The notes under the pieces were generated by a model that did not search any database, was not told the origin of the DNA, and worked only from the letters and a program-made list of their open reading frames with translations. Source: Cryphonectria parasitica EP155 (taxonomy: Eukaryota > Ascomycota > Sordariomycetes > Diaporthales > Cryphonectriaceae). From it: DNA of 64,000 bases. Location: positions 1,657,630 through 1,721,629 of the forward strand of contig NW_024468916.1 of NCBI RefSeq assembly GCF_011745365.1. The letters run 5' to 3'. A program made the translations under genes and the position numbers. Numbering within the stretch: position 1 is the first letter of the stretch; the number at the start of each line of letters is the position of its first letter. Of the stretch, positions 29,317 to 42,957 are shown one piece after another.

Positions 29317-30689
29317 TGCCTGCTACATTCACTTCTACCACCACCGCCGCCGCCACCACAAACAACAACCCCTTTCAGAGTAGTAGGCAGAGGCAACAAC
29401 ACATGATCATGGCACGAAACACTCAGGAGCACCAGAGATTACGCAGACAACAATTACTACTTCAACAACATCAACGGAAACAGCAGCAACAAGATCACGA
29501 ACGCCGCCTGGTCCCCTGGGGCGTCAAGAGCCCCGAGGCCCTCCGCGTCTACGAGGTCGTCTTTGTCCACAGCCGCACCTACACCTTTGGCCGCCACGAG
29601 CATGAGCTGAGGAGCTTGCCCGAGGCGGCAAGGCTCCTGACCCGCGACAAGGGCCACGCCATGCGCTGGGGCCTCTTCACCGCCGACGTCAAGAACAGCC
29701 TGGAGCGCGGCGACATGGCCAGTGCCCTCGTGCACATGCGCAGGGCCCCCGCCGAGGTCGACGCCCTGATCCAGTGCCAACCCTCGACCATCCTGTGCTC
29801 CCTGTACATGTTCATCCTGCAGGCGGGCTGCTGCTTCGTGCCACCTGGCGGCAGCAGCAGCAGCAGGGGAAGGAGGAAGAAGAGGAGGAGGATCCATACT
29901 GAAGATGGGATTGTCGACATCGACGGCGACCAAGAAAAAGATGAACAAGAACAAGAAAAAGAACAAGAAGCAAGTATCCTCACGAACCGAAAGCAGTTCT
30001 GGGCCGTCATGAAGGCCCTCCTCAACTACGGCGCCACCGTAGCCCAGTCCCTAGGCCTGACCACCCAACACCCCTTGCAGCGGATCCTACGCAGCCTGAC
30101 GATGGTCCCAGACAACGAGCTGGGCGAGGTGGCCTTCCGCGCGTGGGCCGTCACCGCCCAGGCCTGGGGCGCCCTCATCAAGCTCCACGAAGTGTGCGAC
30201 GCCGCCCTGCCCCCCGAGAGCATCCGCCACTGGCTGGTCCGCGGCGACAAGGGCAACATGCTCGACATCATGCACGAGATTGTCAATGACACCCTGGCCC
30301 GGTGCAACGCCCTGTACAGCGCGGCCGACGAGAGGACCCTCCACGTCCTGCAGTCCAAGGCCGAGATGCTGGTCGTCGTCGATGGCGAGGAGCAGCGCGA
30401 TTGCTACCAGAACCCCATCACCGCGGGTCTCTGTCAGGAGCTGCTGGATCGCGGCGCCCGTGGTGCCGCGAGAGAGATGGCTCTGGATTTCCTCGAGAAG
30501 GCACATGAGCGTCAGCTGGAGGGGAGAAGAGCGTTGGTGTCGTCTTGGGAGGAAGGGGAAGAAGAAGAACAAGAAGCACAATGTCCCTTCTCGTCAGGTT
30601 CGTCGCACTCATTGGCGGCCGGGCTCAGCCCTGTAGCAGCAGGTCATGTTTCGAGCTGTTCTGCGTTCGAGAACCCCCAGTCTGTATAA
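28530..30689 (+). CDS. Clr5-domain protein, putative regulator
   Basis: Predicted 719 residues, one exon. Residues 94-146 form a Clr5 domain: WAEYKPTIQRLYMDEKRTLKEVMEIM, then ATERSFKRRIADWGWRKNI, a fungal N-terminal domain found in many uncharacterised proteins and in S. pombe Clr5, which acts in silencing. Residues about 213-270 are homopolymeric (Ser, Ala, then Thr runs) encoded by AGC, GCT and ACT repeats, and residues 300-320 are Gln-rich. The C-terminal half is globular and helical (RDKGHAMRWGLFTADV, ALLNYGATVAQSLGLTTQHPLQRIL) with an acidic Glu/Gln/Lys insert near 465-485. I chose the ATG at 28530 (a second ATG follows directly) because the open frame from 28320 crosses a G14 run and A-rich DNA. 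Nuclear location is likely but inferred. Confidence 0.82.
29188..29311 (+). repeat. In-frame trinucleotide array (AGC)n-(GCT)n-(ACT)n
   Basis: AGC units at about 29191-29220 encode Ser; GCT units at about 29250-29271 encode Ala; ACT units at about 29272-29311 encode Thr. All stay in the Clr5 gene frame. Confidence 0.9.
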
Positions 30690-31544
30690 CAAGATCATAA
30701 TCAAGGCAAGACTGTTATCACTGGATCTGAAGTTTCTTCTCTTTTTTCGAGCCATCTTCCTCCTTCTCCCATCGACAATACGAGCACACGTTGTATGTAT
30801 TTTTGTTTCGACAAGTCACGGTTGATCTTCGACACGCAGAATGTCACCTGCGGAGTAGTATTAAAACTTATTGTATTGTGGTATCATTGCCCTTCCCTTG
30901 GATTTTTCCTGCCATACCATGCATACATATATGCACCCACTCTAGCTTTGCCACCCTGCCGACTACCTCAAATACCTCGCTTGCCTGGTTGTGTAGATAT
31001 ATACCTACATATATACATATATGCGTAATTTGTTGATGCGAGATGAGAGGTAAGATGTGATGAATGTTGAACCACAGAAACCACTCCAGAACATGCATTT
31101 GACCAGGTTCTAATCCTATCCGCTCACTGACAAAGAAAATAAAGAGAAAAATAATGTGATATGGGGACAGATGAGAGTGCATAAAGAAAAGGAAAATTAA
31201 AAAAAAAAAAAAAAAAAAAAAAACCCCCATAATCTTGAGACAAATCATCATATGCCTCGCGTAACAATAGACCTCAGAACCCGCGTGACGATGATCGACA
31301 TCGTTGCAATTGACACATATTCCACTATGAACTCCTCTCCTGGCCTCCGATGGCTATGCGTGAATGTGATAAAAAGAGAGAAAAAAAAAATCCTGATGGC
31401 ATGGAAAGTGATATTTGGGGGGAGGGGGTAAAGGCCTCGTGTGGCCCGGAGTCTCCTTTTGACCACACGGGCTGTCTGAGGCAGATGTGATTAAGTGGAG
31501 TCGTTGGTGCGATTTGTTCAATACGGTCAGGAAACCGTAAAGTC
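30690..31544. other. Convergent 3' spacer with an A25 run
   Basis: 855 nt between converging genes, AT-rich, with 25 consecutive A at 31199-31223 and ATATATA-rich segments at 30990-31025. It should hold both 3' UTRs. No gene is seen. Confidence 0.6.
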
Positions 31545-32676
31545 TCAGCCATCGTCGCCCCATTGTCCAATCTCCGGCAGCTGTAAACCAACAGCACTGA
31601 TCCGCACAGCCTTCTTTCTCGATGCAGGGGCCGCCGCCTGCTGTTCCAAGACCTCCTTCTCGTTTTCGCTCTCTTCGCGGATGGTGCTTTGAGAAACGGG
31701 CCTGAATGCATCCGCTATAACATCCCTCATCTTTCGGTTCCTAGCAGCAGTAGTAGCAGCACCAAGTCCCTGTCGATCGCGCTGAGACAGCATGTCCTCC
31801 TCAGGAACTGTGTAGGAGGGCATGGGCGGCAGGGGTTCGGGCGACGATGGCTTGTAAAGAGGCATGAACTCGGAATCGGGCCGCGGACGACCGAGACTAG
31901 ACTGCCGGCGATGTTGCTTGGCTTTTGGGTGCGTCAGGCGTCCGGCGGCTGAGGCTGTAGATGAGTTCCGGCTGTGCGATGCTGCGTCTGCTGGCGCGGG
32001 AGGTAGCGGGCGTATTGGCTCCGCGTCAAAGTCAATCACGAAGTCGCTGAGATCAGGGCTTGGTTCGGCCATATCATATGGATTCATGGTGCTGATGGTG
32101 CGGTCGAGATACATCAAGACTTGCTCCTGCTCCTCGGTGTCCTTGTTTGAACTGCGTTGCGACACGACCACGGCTGGCCTCGATGAGGGAGGCTGGGGAA
32201 AGTGCAGCATCTGTGGCGCCTTCTTGCTGCCGCCGCGGCCGTGGGCAGGCCGAACCTGCAGTGGAGGCGGCTGCAGCGTGTCTGCCCTCACCGTCTTGAT
32301 GCTGGAGATGGATTCTTTCTTCGAAGCCGACCTCTGTACTGCATCAATCCCGGCATCCAACTCGCTCATCTCTGCTCCCTGCGTGCTTTCTCGCATCAGC
32401 GCCCGCTTGGCTCTCATCGCTGCGAGTAGCATCTCCTCCTGTTTGGTGACGGCTATAAATCGTTCCTCACCACCCGCGGAATCAGCACCACTGAGTGTAA
32501 GAATAGGTCCGTCCCGCTCATGATTCGCGTCTCGCTGGTCTTGAACAACAAACTCCATGCTGGACTGGCTTATTGGCGGCAGTGGTGTTGCCTGCGGCTT
32601 CTTCGGGGCCGGTGTCTGGGCCGGCTGGCTGCCATACAGCTCGTACACAGGTTCGGGCTGCGACTCCTGTTGTTGT

Positions 32677-32708
<32 letters not shown>

Positions 32709-34628
32709 TTGATGATGGTGGTGATGATGATTTGGTTGTTTTTGTGTCGGAGTTCCAGTCCGGGCTTGTAGCATGGCAACATGACGGATCTCAGGAGCCT
32801 GCCCAGGCCCGGATGCATTTGACGGCTTGCGTGGGCGGGAGAAATGAGTTGGGGCCGAGTCGACAGTCGAGATGGATGATGTCTGGGAGAGCCTGGATGG
32901 TGAGCGGACAGACGACGACGTGACAGACACAACAGACGGTCGCGGGCTGTCGTTTGTCGTCGCCGAGGGGACCAGAGAGCTGGTGCGCTGGTTGATTTTT
33001 GGCGGTGTTGGTGTGGTGCTTCGGGCATGCTCGGGGATCGCGAGAAAGGGGGCCTGCGGGCTCAGGCTGGTACGGAATCTGCTCTTGGGCTGCGTGCGCA
33101 CCGACTCCTGCGAGAGAGAAGAGTTGGACGGCCTTCGGTGCTCACTTGGACAGAAGCTGCTGTCGCGAGAGCCCACGCTGGGGATCGACGTTCCCGTCCT
33201 GGGCGGATCAGGGTAGTCGTCCTCGGAATCCGAGGAGAGAGACAGGACGCTGGTTGCGTTGGGGTCAAAGTCTGCAAAGCTCTCCGTCCTTTTGGACGCC
33301 TTGGACGTGCGCGTATGTCTGCTCGACACGCTGGTGGCGTAATCTCCCGAGGGCGAGGCTAGGGTGGAAGACGTCACAGATACGCGAGGATTCTCCGGAA
33401 TGGTGCCACAGTCCTCATCTGGGGAGAAGGCAGGGAACGGCCGCCAGCCGGTGGAGCCAGAAGACGGCGAGACGTGGTGTCGGATCTTGGTCGCTAATGG
33501 CGATGACGTTGGCACGCTTTGCCGTGTGTTCCTCCTACTCGAAGCAGTAGCAGAACCCTTGAATTCTGCCTCGTAGTCCTCGTGCCCGCTCGGCCGCCTC
33601 GAGGATGGAGAAGATGGTTGTTCATCCTGCTGCATCGTGTCTCGAAACGACGTTTGTTCATAGTGCTGATAGAGATGATGCAGATTGCCTGTGTCGCTTG
33701 CGCGGTTTCGTAAGGTTTCGTGGGTGCTAGGCTCTGCGCTGCTGAAGGAGCCAAATCGCTCAGGCCGCGGGCTCTGGAGGCTCTTGAGGCTCTCCTTGGT
33801 CAGCTTCCTCCGCAGCTTCTTGTCACCCTTCTGATCGTAGCCCAAGGGTGAGGAGACTGGTGACGATGATGTCGACATGACCGATGGTGAACGTGTCAAC
33901 AAGTCAGACCCGAGAACCATGTTTCCTCTCTGGGCGAACCGAGCCAGCCTGGACGAGGCTGCGTTTGGGAACAGGTGAGCTAGATCCAACCTGCTGGGCT
34001 TCTTTCTTGCGGATGCCGGCGGTGACGGCGCAGGGCGTGGCGATTCCATGCTCAGGCCGTCTAGGATCTTGTTCGGCGGCCCCTTGGCCATGGCTGAGTT
34101 TGACGTCTGCTGGGAGATGGACAGCGGCAGCTTGGTCTTGTCGTAATAAGACACGATGGTCGAGCTCGAGCGGCGCCTCCGCAGGCTCGAGGCGTCGGTC
34201 GTGGTGTCCAGGTTGTGGCTGCGTCCGCCACTGCTGGCATTCAACCCCAGCGCCCTTGGTAGTATGTCCGACTCTTGATCCCATACCGCCTTGGCACCCG
34301 TCTTGGGCCCAATAGTGATGCCGCTCTCTTCAGCATTAGACACAGCAGTACCCGTGGTTGTAGACTCCGAGACTGTGACGCTGATGCCGCTAATGCCAGA
34401 GACTGTGGAGCGTGTCTCCCATGGCCTCGACAGCTGCTCATGGGGCGAAGTAGGAGAAGAGGTCGCGTCGATGTTGATCTCCGCCGTGCCAAGGAGCTTC
34501 TGCGCCTTGTTGGTCATGGGCGCCGAGATGGACTGGACCTCATGGTGCTGTTGGTGGTGCTGCTGCTGCTGCTGCTGCTTCTGCCGCCTGTGCGGCAGAG
34601 GGAATCTTAACTTGGTGGCGCCGCCCAT
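31545..34628 (-). CDS. Large disordered Ser/Pro/Gln-rich fungal protein
   Basis: Single exon, 1,027 residues if started at 34628 (MGGATKLRFPLPHRR), chosen because many fungal proteins of this kind open with a short basic KLRFPLP block. Almost the whole length is Ser/Pro/Thr-rich with RRPS, SPR and RSSS phosphosite-like motifs and is predicted disordered by composition. There are Gln/His runs near the N-terminus and a His6-Gln15 run encoded at 32666-32731. More ordered islands are ERFIAVTKQEEMLLAAMRAKRALM (about residues 720-745), DLSDFVIDFD and the C-terminal KKAVRISAVGLQLPEIGQWG. I do not recognise a named family. A scaffold or signalling role would be guesswork. It converges on the Clr5 gene. 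Confidence 0.8.
32666..32731 (-). repeat. In-frame Gln15 and His6 trinucleotide repeats
   Basis: CAG/CAA units followed on the plus strand by ATG/GTG-type units; in the protein they read His6 then Gln15. Confidence 0.9.
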
Positions 34629-37600
34629 CTTCCAATTAGTCCACCCCCTCGCAACTTGGGAAATCGAGTGTCGTCCTTCCTTTTTCTCACACACACGAGC
34701 CCGGTGCTATCCTCCCGTTTCCTCCGTGCCCGGTGACCCTCGAGAGACCTGGCAGACCTTGTGTATCGCCAGTATATGAGTTTGGTTGCGGAGACGACTT
34801 TTCCCGCCCCAAGTCCATCCGAGGAGGAGGTGAGGTCTCTTAGATGTGACCCCCCCGAAACTTGAAGAAACCCACAGGGCACGAGGCGAAGAAGACCCCG
34901 GGGCGATCGATAGCTATATCAAGGGCGAAGATTGCGGACTCATTTAAAACATGCATGGAGGTGGAGCCGACAATAGAGCCTGGTCTACCGGGTCGTGCAT
35001 GGACAGAAAAAGGGTGTGGATATATGTCCGAAGGGAAGGGTCCCGTGCCGGATGGTCGTATTTTTTGCTTCTTTCTTCTTCTCTTGTTCTTTCTCCTTTT
35101 GTCCTCTTCCCCTACCCCGGATATGAGGTCTCTGGAAGGGGTTCGATTGGCCGACGAAGAGAGAAAGACTGAGAGGGATAGAGAGTCGTCTTGTACTACC
35201 AGGCTGCTTGCTGTAGGCTACGGCCGGGCTGAAACCCACCCTTTTTTTTTTTTTTTCCGCCTAGAGACGCCTGGTGAGACTGATCCGTGTGCTGGGGGAA
35301 GAACTGCGTTGCTGGCTGGCCTGTTGCAGTGCCCTGAATCCTCTTGTGTGTAAAGGATCGGGTCGGGGCAACGAGAGTCGGGTGAGAGATCACATCAACC
35401 TGGTCGTCTTGGTGTCCTCCCCTGTTCCTTGGGAGGCCTGTTGGCTGTCCGTGATGACTGATGTAGGAGGGGTTGTGCCGACAGAGCAGGATAGAGACGC
35501 CAGAAGAGAGTATATGGAGAAAATAAGAGAGTATAGAGTGAAAGTATGAGACAGGGACAGGAACCGAAAGGTGTTCACTCCCCTTCCCAAAAGAGCCCAG
35601 CTGATGGCGATAATGCGAGAAAAGGGAACAGGAGGGTAAGTTGGGATGTTGTTGACAAGTGACCAGTCAATTAGTCGATGGACACGAGAAGAGAGCGCAA
35701 CACGCAACTCGTCCGAGAAAAATAATCCCCGACCAGGTGGCAATGATCCCAGCAGAGAGTAACGCCGTGAAAAGCAGCAGAGCACAGAGGTCCAGAACAG
35801 CAAGACAAGAACAACCAAAATCCTTGTCTGGATCGGGGAGTGAGATCCACTCTGGTGGCCTCTGGCAATCTCACGAACCAGACAAAGCGTGACAGTTATG
35901 GCCAAGGGACTGGGGATATTGACGGATACAAATTGCGATTTGTCTAGTTCTGGAATGAAGAGAAGCAAGAATGGGAAGGGGGAATGAGCATGAAAAATTA
36001 AGATACAGAAAAGAGGCATGCAAAATTAAAATAACATCAGAAAGGGGAAGTCTTCGGCCGTGTCGATACTGTTGGGTGCTTGAAGTGACGTGCTAAGAGC
36101 AAAAGGTGGGACAGGATAAGATGACTTTTCTGCGCCCTGCCGAGGGGTCTGATGAGCCTGATGAGATTGACGAGCTGAACCTGGTCTGGAAGACGGACCC
36201 GGACCAGGACCAGATTGACATGATCACCAGAGACTACGACTAGAGTCTGTGAGCACACGAGTCCGTGAGGTTGGTGGGTTGGGCGAAAGAATGAGCCTTG
36301 GTTGTTGATTGACTCGAGGAGGAGGCCGAGGAAGGGAAGTCGGGGAATCGGAACTAGAGCTAGAGATGAAGGCCCAAGTCGTCTGCGATGCTGCTACTGC
36401 TGCCCCTATGGCTGTAGTACTTGATGGTACTGTGTAGTAGGATCATGGTAGTAGTGCGATAGTATGTACCATGACAGGAGGAGTATCATACTAAGTGAAA
36501 ATAAAGAGAGGTGGTGGGGGGGGGGGGGCAGAGGGAGGAGGAGAAGGAGGAGGAGGATGGAATGGGGTTCATGGTGGCGGCGGGTCAGGGGTCCTCATCG
36601 TCGTTCCTCACTCTCTCTTTCCTCTAGAGCACCTGCACTTCTTTCCTTGTTGCCTTTCTTCTCTCTTCTTAATTGGCACCCTCACTTTTCCCTTTATTTT
36701 CTGCTCCTACTCACCGTCCTCACCTTCCCCCGCGCGAACTACTAGGGGTTGACCTGGGTCTGACCTGCCGTCCAAACTGGAATTGGAAACGCAGGAAAGA
36801 AGGTTGCGGATGGGGAAGGTGGTGCATCCTTGGCTTGAAGCTTACCCCTGACGCGCATAGACCAGGATGGCGCTGCTATTGACAGGGACACCCCATGCCT
36901 GGCGTTGAATTAGCGACATTTCCATCTGCAAGGCGGCATCGACCTTGGCCGCTGGGGGTAGGAAGCCCCCTCCCCAGCAATACTACTGGGCAGTGAGGAC
37001 CGAGGACAGGCAAAATACCATAGCACCACCACGCACGCACGCCATGGTAACTCGACGCATTGGCATGACCTCAAGTATGCCTGTGGCAGCAGATTGCCAG
37101 AACTAGTCAAGACGCACCAAGATTCACTATTCAAATTTCATGTCAAGTCATACCATAGAACCCGTTCTTACTTGGGGAGAGATGACCCTTCTTTTTTTTC
37201 TCCTTCTTTTTCTTGTTCTTTCTCTCATCCCCTCTTCTTTTGTATATGCCTTCTAAGTGGGCCGTCAAATCTCGACCGTTCTGCACGCCAGTCCGAGTTA
37301 TATCCTCTAATATAACCCGTGACAAGGTAAGCACCGCCCAGTATTATCCAGAAGGACGCCAGAATCTACTATGTACCAGCATCGACTCTTTAAAAGGCAG
37401 AGAGACCGAAGCTTTCGCACTGGTCACGTCGTACAATGCAACCACGGCTCTCTAGCAGTGCTAAACCCCTTCAAAACCCCCCCCTTTTCTCCCCGCAAGC
37501 TCACCTGCAATCAGCATATCGCTTCATCGCTTGTTTGACAATGGCGGGGTCTCGTGCAGAAATTAGGGCGGGCGGGACGGGCGGACACAGCTGTGGCCCT

Positions 37601-40068
37601 CGTACTCGTGCTCAAACGGGAGATCGTCACCAGCAGTGCCCTTGAACGAAGATAAGAGAGAAGGAGACAGAGACACGAAGAGCGAATTTGGATCTTCTGT
37701 GCACTCTCGAGCATTTATGACCATCACAACACGACTCCTGACTTTCAAGAGGGCGAGCAACCCTCCTGGTCACGCACGTGGTGAGCCAGCCAGCCAGCAC
37801 CCGGAACCCACCAACGAGCACGGGCTACAGGCAGCACAGTGTCTAGTTGCGTGACGTTCCGGGGGCACGCATGTCTCGACCTGGGGCCCATTGCAGGGTC
37901 CAAGGGAGTTCGACCCGTCAAGGGCCGCGCGCGCACCTTCTCATCAAGAATTGTTTGTGTGGCGCCGGATCAGTCCGCGCCTGGCAATTGGCTCCTGTGC
38001 ACGCCGATATCAAACATTGGCGCGGGCTGCCGAGCTCAGAGACTCATCCCTTGGGGGCCGCAAGATTCTGGTTCTATCGTAGTCATCTCGTCTGTGGCCC
38101 TGCCGGCCTGCTGATCGTGCTCAGCTTAGGAGGAGGTTGGGGGGGGGGGGGGGTGAAGGACGAGGGGGCGTTTTGTGTCCCGCGCGTGCAGCCTCATTCC
38201 GTTCTCCGCTTCTCGTGACCCTGTTTTGGCTGGGAGGAGAAAGGACGACTTCTTACGACCGGCGCCGATGGACGACGCATTGCCAGGGAACAGTACAGCG
38301 GCATGCACCAGGCGCAGATCGGATGCGTGCCGCTCCGAACAAGCATTGCTAGGTCATCAGACCTGTCTGCACTGGTGTTTGCCCAAAAGAACACGCGCAA
38401 AAAAGAAGAGCAGGAAAACCCAAGAACTCGAGAAACTTGTCTTGCCTCTGAGTGGCGCACCAAGGATGCCCAGGTATGTGACAAGCCTTGACTGCCGACA
38501 TAATCACGACGCCCAGGCCCACAACCAACCAGGTCGGGAGTCGAAAAACAGGCAACCCTATGCCGTGTTACCTACCACCACCACAGCACGAAAGAGGGCG
38601 GGAGGATACCCGGTCGTTTGAGCCAAGACGCAGATTGCCGAGCGGAAAAAACAGCCAAACATGTTCGGGGGTGGGTGAGGTGAGCAACACGCGGCGCAGG
38701 ACGACCAGATCGGAAACGGCGTCCTTCATGATCCGCGACACACGCGGCCCGGTCCCCCCTCTCAATGCAACCAGCCAACCTCCCCTATCTTTCTCATTTC
38801 CTGACAGACGTTACAAGCAAGTGTTAACAGCGCTTAAGATGGCGACCCGTCATGATGAATGCAGCGTCGATTGTCATCATTTTTTCCTTCTTCGATTCTT
38901 TCAATTGGAACAGTTAGACCAGATTCCACACAGTATAATTGTCAGAAGGGAGAGGAGAAAGGAGAGTGGGTGCTCTGGGCTGACATTCTCATACGCGACG
39001 CACCCAGCGTTGACCTCAACGACGCTACAGCACCTATCCAACAAGCCAAAGTTAAGTGCGTTTCCTCTGTAAAAAAGAAAAATAAAAAAAATAAAAATAA
39101 AAAAGGAAAGAAAAAAAGAGCACAAGATAAACGTCCCATCCTGACGAGTCGTGCATGACCCGTCCCTCGCCTCAAATGCAATATTGCAACAGGCAATTTA
39201 AAATCCTGTTTCTATTCTGGGAGATGGGCGTGGACGCAACCCCATCGGCACGCCACAATTTATTATCATTTTTATACCACTCATTCCAATAAAAGAGAGA
39301 GAGGAGGAAGGAAGGAGGGGGAAAAGTAACATGCAAACAATTTCCTTTTTCCCGCCCATCATAAGCTAAAACTACAGATGTATCCTGCCGGTCAGCCCGT
39401 GATCTTCATGCAGTGAATGAAGGTGCCAAGCAAGGCGTGAAGTGCATTTTACATCTCCCCCCCTTCTCGGGCTTGCCGTGGGCGTTCGGCCACAGCAGTG
39501 AAACGAGTGAGTGAGTGTCGCACGGGCCGTGTGTGGCTGACTATTTTCGAAATACGTTCTAGCTTGATGCGATTGGTGGGTTTGTAGGGAGGGGGGTGGT
39601 GTCACGGGGAGGAGGGGTTTGTCCCTTTCTTCTGTTTTTTTTCTTCCTCTTTTCTCTGGGTGCATTCTACACCTCAACGATCAATACTCGAAATGTTTCG
39701 CTTTACTTTCATATTGTCTATGTGGGTTTTCCTCTTCGTCTTTGCTGCCTCAAAATCTTGATGCGATACGCAAAGGAGAAATGGCGGAAACCACCACAAA
39801 AGGCCTGGTAATAAGTATTTGATATCTCCAGTGGAGAGAGGATCTTGAGCTCTTGAACTTCAGCGTGAAAAATACCTATACATACGTGCAAATAATATAT
39901 AATATACAGACATACGTGCTTGCCATATCTGCCGATTTGCCTAGAATTTCATTGCTCGTCTGAACTCGTGACGGTCTTCCTTTTCTTCCCAATCCAGCGC
40001 AAGGTGTGGAAGGAAGAAAGAAAGAAGGAAAAAAAAAAAGAAAAATCAAGATCACACCATGTTCAATG
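34629..40068. other. 5.4-kb intergenic region
   Basis: No gene could be supported. Notable contents: T16 near 35241-35256, G13 at 36516-36528 followed by G/A-rich DNA to about 36560, G15 at 38139-38153, A/T-rich tracts at 39071-39118 and a purine-rich stretch near 39290-39330. A 209-codon minus ORF at 35390-36019 is low-complexity and not family-like. The 3' end of the region should hold the 3' UTR of the second Zn2Cys6 gene. Confidence 0.5.
38139..38153 (+). repeat. G15 homopolymer
   Basis: Fifteen consecutive G, the longest poly(G) tract in the window. Confidence 0.9.
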
Positions 40069-42919
40069 CTACTGAATAGCCTTTAATCTCTCGCGCTGGA
40101 GCGCAACGCCCAGAACACCAGCTACCTCTCTGGCCATATCTGACTTCCTGCCCAGATACCACAAGGCTCTGACACAATTTTCGCATCTCTCCAAATTGCC
40201 CCTCTCCACCTCGGTGGCTACCACCGGGGCTTCGGCACTGTCAGCGGTCTGTGGGGGGGGAGCTAGCCTCACAGTGCCCTCGAGCAGGATGATGGCGGTC
40301 CTGGAGAAGGTACGGAGCAGGATCATGGTCCACGGCTCGGTCAGCAACGCGCCCTCGTTGACAGCGTGGTGGAAGGTCTCAAGCTCGCCGTAGTCGTCAT
40401 GCCTGGGGGTCGAGGCCCTCGCCAGGTCAGACACGAGCATAACGCTGGACCTCCTGATGTTCGAGACGGTGGCCTTGTCGGCCCTCTGGCGCATTTGCCT
40501 GGTGCCGCCCATGCCGCGCTGGTCGACGATCTCGACGAGGTCGACGAGGAGCAGGGTGGCGAGCAGCCAGTGGCCAAACAGGCACACGTACCAGCTCTGC
40601 GTCCGCGCCGACAACAGCAGGTGATTGGCGACGCAGTCAGAGAAGAGGCCCGAGTAGATGGCCTGCCAGTGCGTGTACACCATCAACGAGTCCTGAATCG
40701 CCTCCTCGATGGCTGTCGGGTCCCGGTCCCGCGCGACCAGCGCCTGCAGCCGCGTCACCTTCCTGTACAGCAGGACCTTGACGGGCGCTGCGTCGGTGAG
40801 CTCCTGCGCAATGTCGTGGTCCGAGCAGGGCCAGCGCAGCGAGACCCTCTTGGTCTGTAAATCTTTGGCCAGTATGACATTCCAGCGTTTGGCCGTGTCG
40901 AGGGCGCCGGGTGCCGAGGCGACGGCGGAGGCGTCGTGGTGTGACGGGTGCGCTAGACTCAAGTTCCTGCTGTCTTCGTCCGCCACCATCAGCGGCCGCT
41001 CCGTCATCGCCGCCGAGATTGTGTCACACATGACGGCCAGCCAGAAGAGAAGGTCGATCGTTTTCCTGCACTCGGCGTCGTAGTAGCCGCTGCTGCCGCC
41101 GCCACCGCCACCGCCATGGTGATGACGATCGTCCTCACGCTTGTTGTGATGGCGCTGGACCTGAAGGTCGTGCAGGTCGACACGACGCCGCAGCACCTGC
41201 AGGCGGCGGATGGCGCGTTCGATCCAGATCTGCTGGGTGTCCTGACCCAGGATGTCCTCAACGGCACGAGCGGTGTTGCCGTCGTTCTCCTCGAGGATGT
41301 CGTCGGCATGCTGGCCTGCGTTCTCCGCCGCGTACTTCTGGGTCAGGCCGAAGATAATTTCGGCAAACACGACACGAAACGAGTCGATCTCGCCACAGTC
41401 ATCCAACGCCCGGCGGGCCTGGTTCCAGAACGATTTCTGCAGGGTGCGGTCGAACTCGTCGCCCAGGTCGAGGTCCGGCGGCTGGTCCGACCCGTCAGGC
41501 GCTGTCCCTGGAGCCCACCGCGCGCTACTCCTCCGGCTTGCTTGCGCCCATTGCGCCGTGAAGGCCATCACGACGGCGTTCAGCGCGGTGGCGACCCTGC
41601 GCTCGTCTGCAGGGCGAAGACGCCGGAGCCCGAGGAGGTGGGCCTTCTGGTCAAGCTTGGTCACACGGCGATAGACACGATTGGACCAGTTGGGTCCCCA
41701 CTCGCGCTGCATGTCCTCGAGGGTGGCCCACAGCTGCTGCTGCTGGCGGCGCAGCGGATCGGGAATGTGCAGGGCGGATGAGATGGCGATGGTGTTGTAC
41801 GGACACGACTGCTCCGTCAGCCAGCACGACAGCGCCCCCTCCCACACGTCGTGATAGATCTTCATCATGGTCTCGCCAATCATGTTGCCATTGGCAGCCC
41901 TCGCCAGCCGGGCGTCGCTGGTGAGGGCCCACGGCATCGTGACCGTGGTCCGGGCCGGGCTCTGCGTGCGCCGGCGCTTGCGCGTCTGTTGCGCAGGCAC
42001 GTCGTCAGACATTGTAGCGGACGACACCGTGGGGCTCGGCCACACGCCTCCCGAGATGCCGTCATGATGGTGGAGGCCGACTGTACCGGCATAGGACGGA
42101 CTGCTGAAGGGATCGAGGCTGTTGTAGTCGTCGACAACATGCTGGCCGTACCCTGGAAGGACGCCAGAGACATCCATAAAAGGTGGGTGGTGTTGGTGGT
42201 TGTTTAGACAAGCAACTCTGGCGGCACTCATCGATGGCGCGCTGGTCGTCAACGAGCCATCGACAAAAGCGACATCGGACGCTGGGTTCGGCGGCAGGCT
42301 GAAGTGCTCTGGCCCTGACGGTGGGAAGGCACAGCCTTCAAGCAGGATCTGCTGCTCTGTAGCAGCCTGTCGCCCTTGGAAATGGTATGCCTGGTGTGTA
42401 TCGAACGATGACGACGACGAGGGCATCGCCGCTGCTATTGCTGCTACCGCCTCCGCCTCCGCCGCCTCCGCTGCTGTGGGTATCGTAGGCCCTCCTAGAG
42501 GCCGAATGGGGATGTCTGTGGACGAGGAGGGTGACTGCGATCCAGCAGACTGTGTCTCGGCAGCCTGGCTCCCGGCCTGGCTCGCAGCCCTCCTCCTGGT
42601 GGGCGGCACAGCTGCATCATGAGATGCAAGCGCCTGTCTCTGCTTGCGCTGCTGCTGCTGGCTCTGCACCCACTCGAAGGTACATTGCTTATTGGTGCGG
42701 GCGCAATTTGTACATGGGCCGACGAAGTCGAAATCATCGTCTAGACCTGCAGGAGCGGGGACACCGCCGTGTTAGCAAGCCACTACGTGTAGCACCTCGG
42801 GCTTCATTTTTGTATGTTTAGGTGGCCCTGTATGTGCGTGCGTGCGTGTGCGTGTTGTGTGTGTGACAGTGCGAGGGAGAGAGACATACACACACATATA
42901 ACACACACACATGCACACA

Positions 42920-42957
<38 letters not shown>

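Noticed and set aside
28692..29432. 246-codon minus ORF with poly-Ser/Ala
   Set aside because: It is the reverse reading of trinucleotide repeats inside the Clr5 gene.
35390..36019. 209-codon minus ORF
   Set aside because: Low-complexity hydrophobic/Ser-rich translation with no family features; likely leader or spacer of the upstream region.
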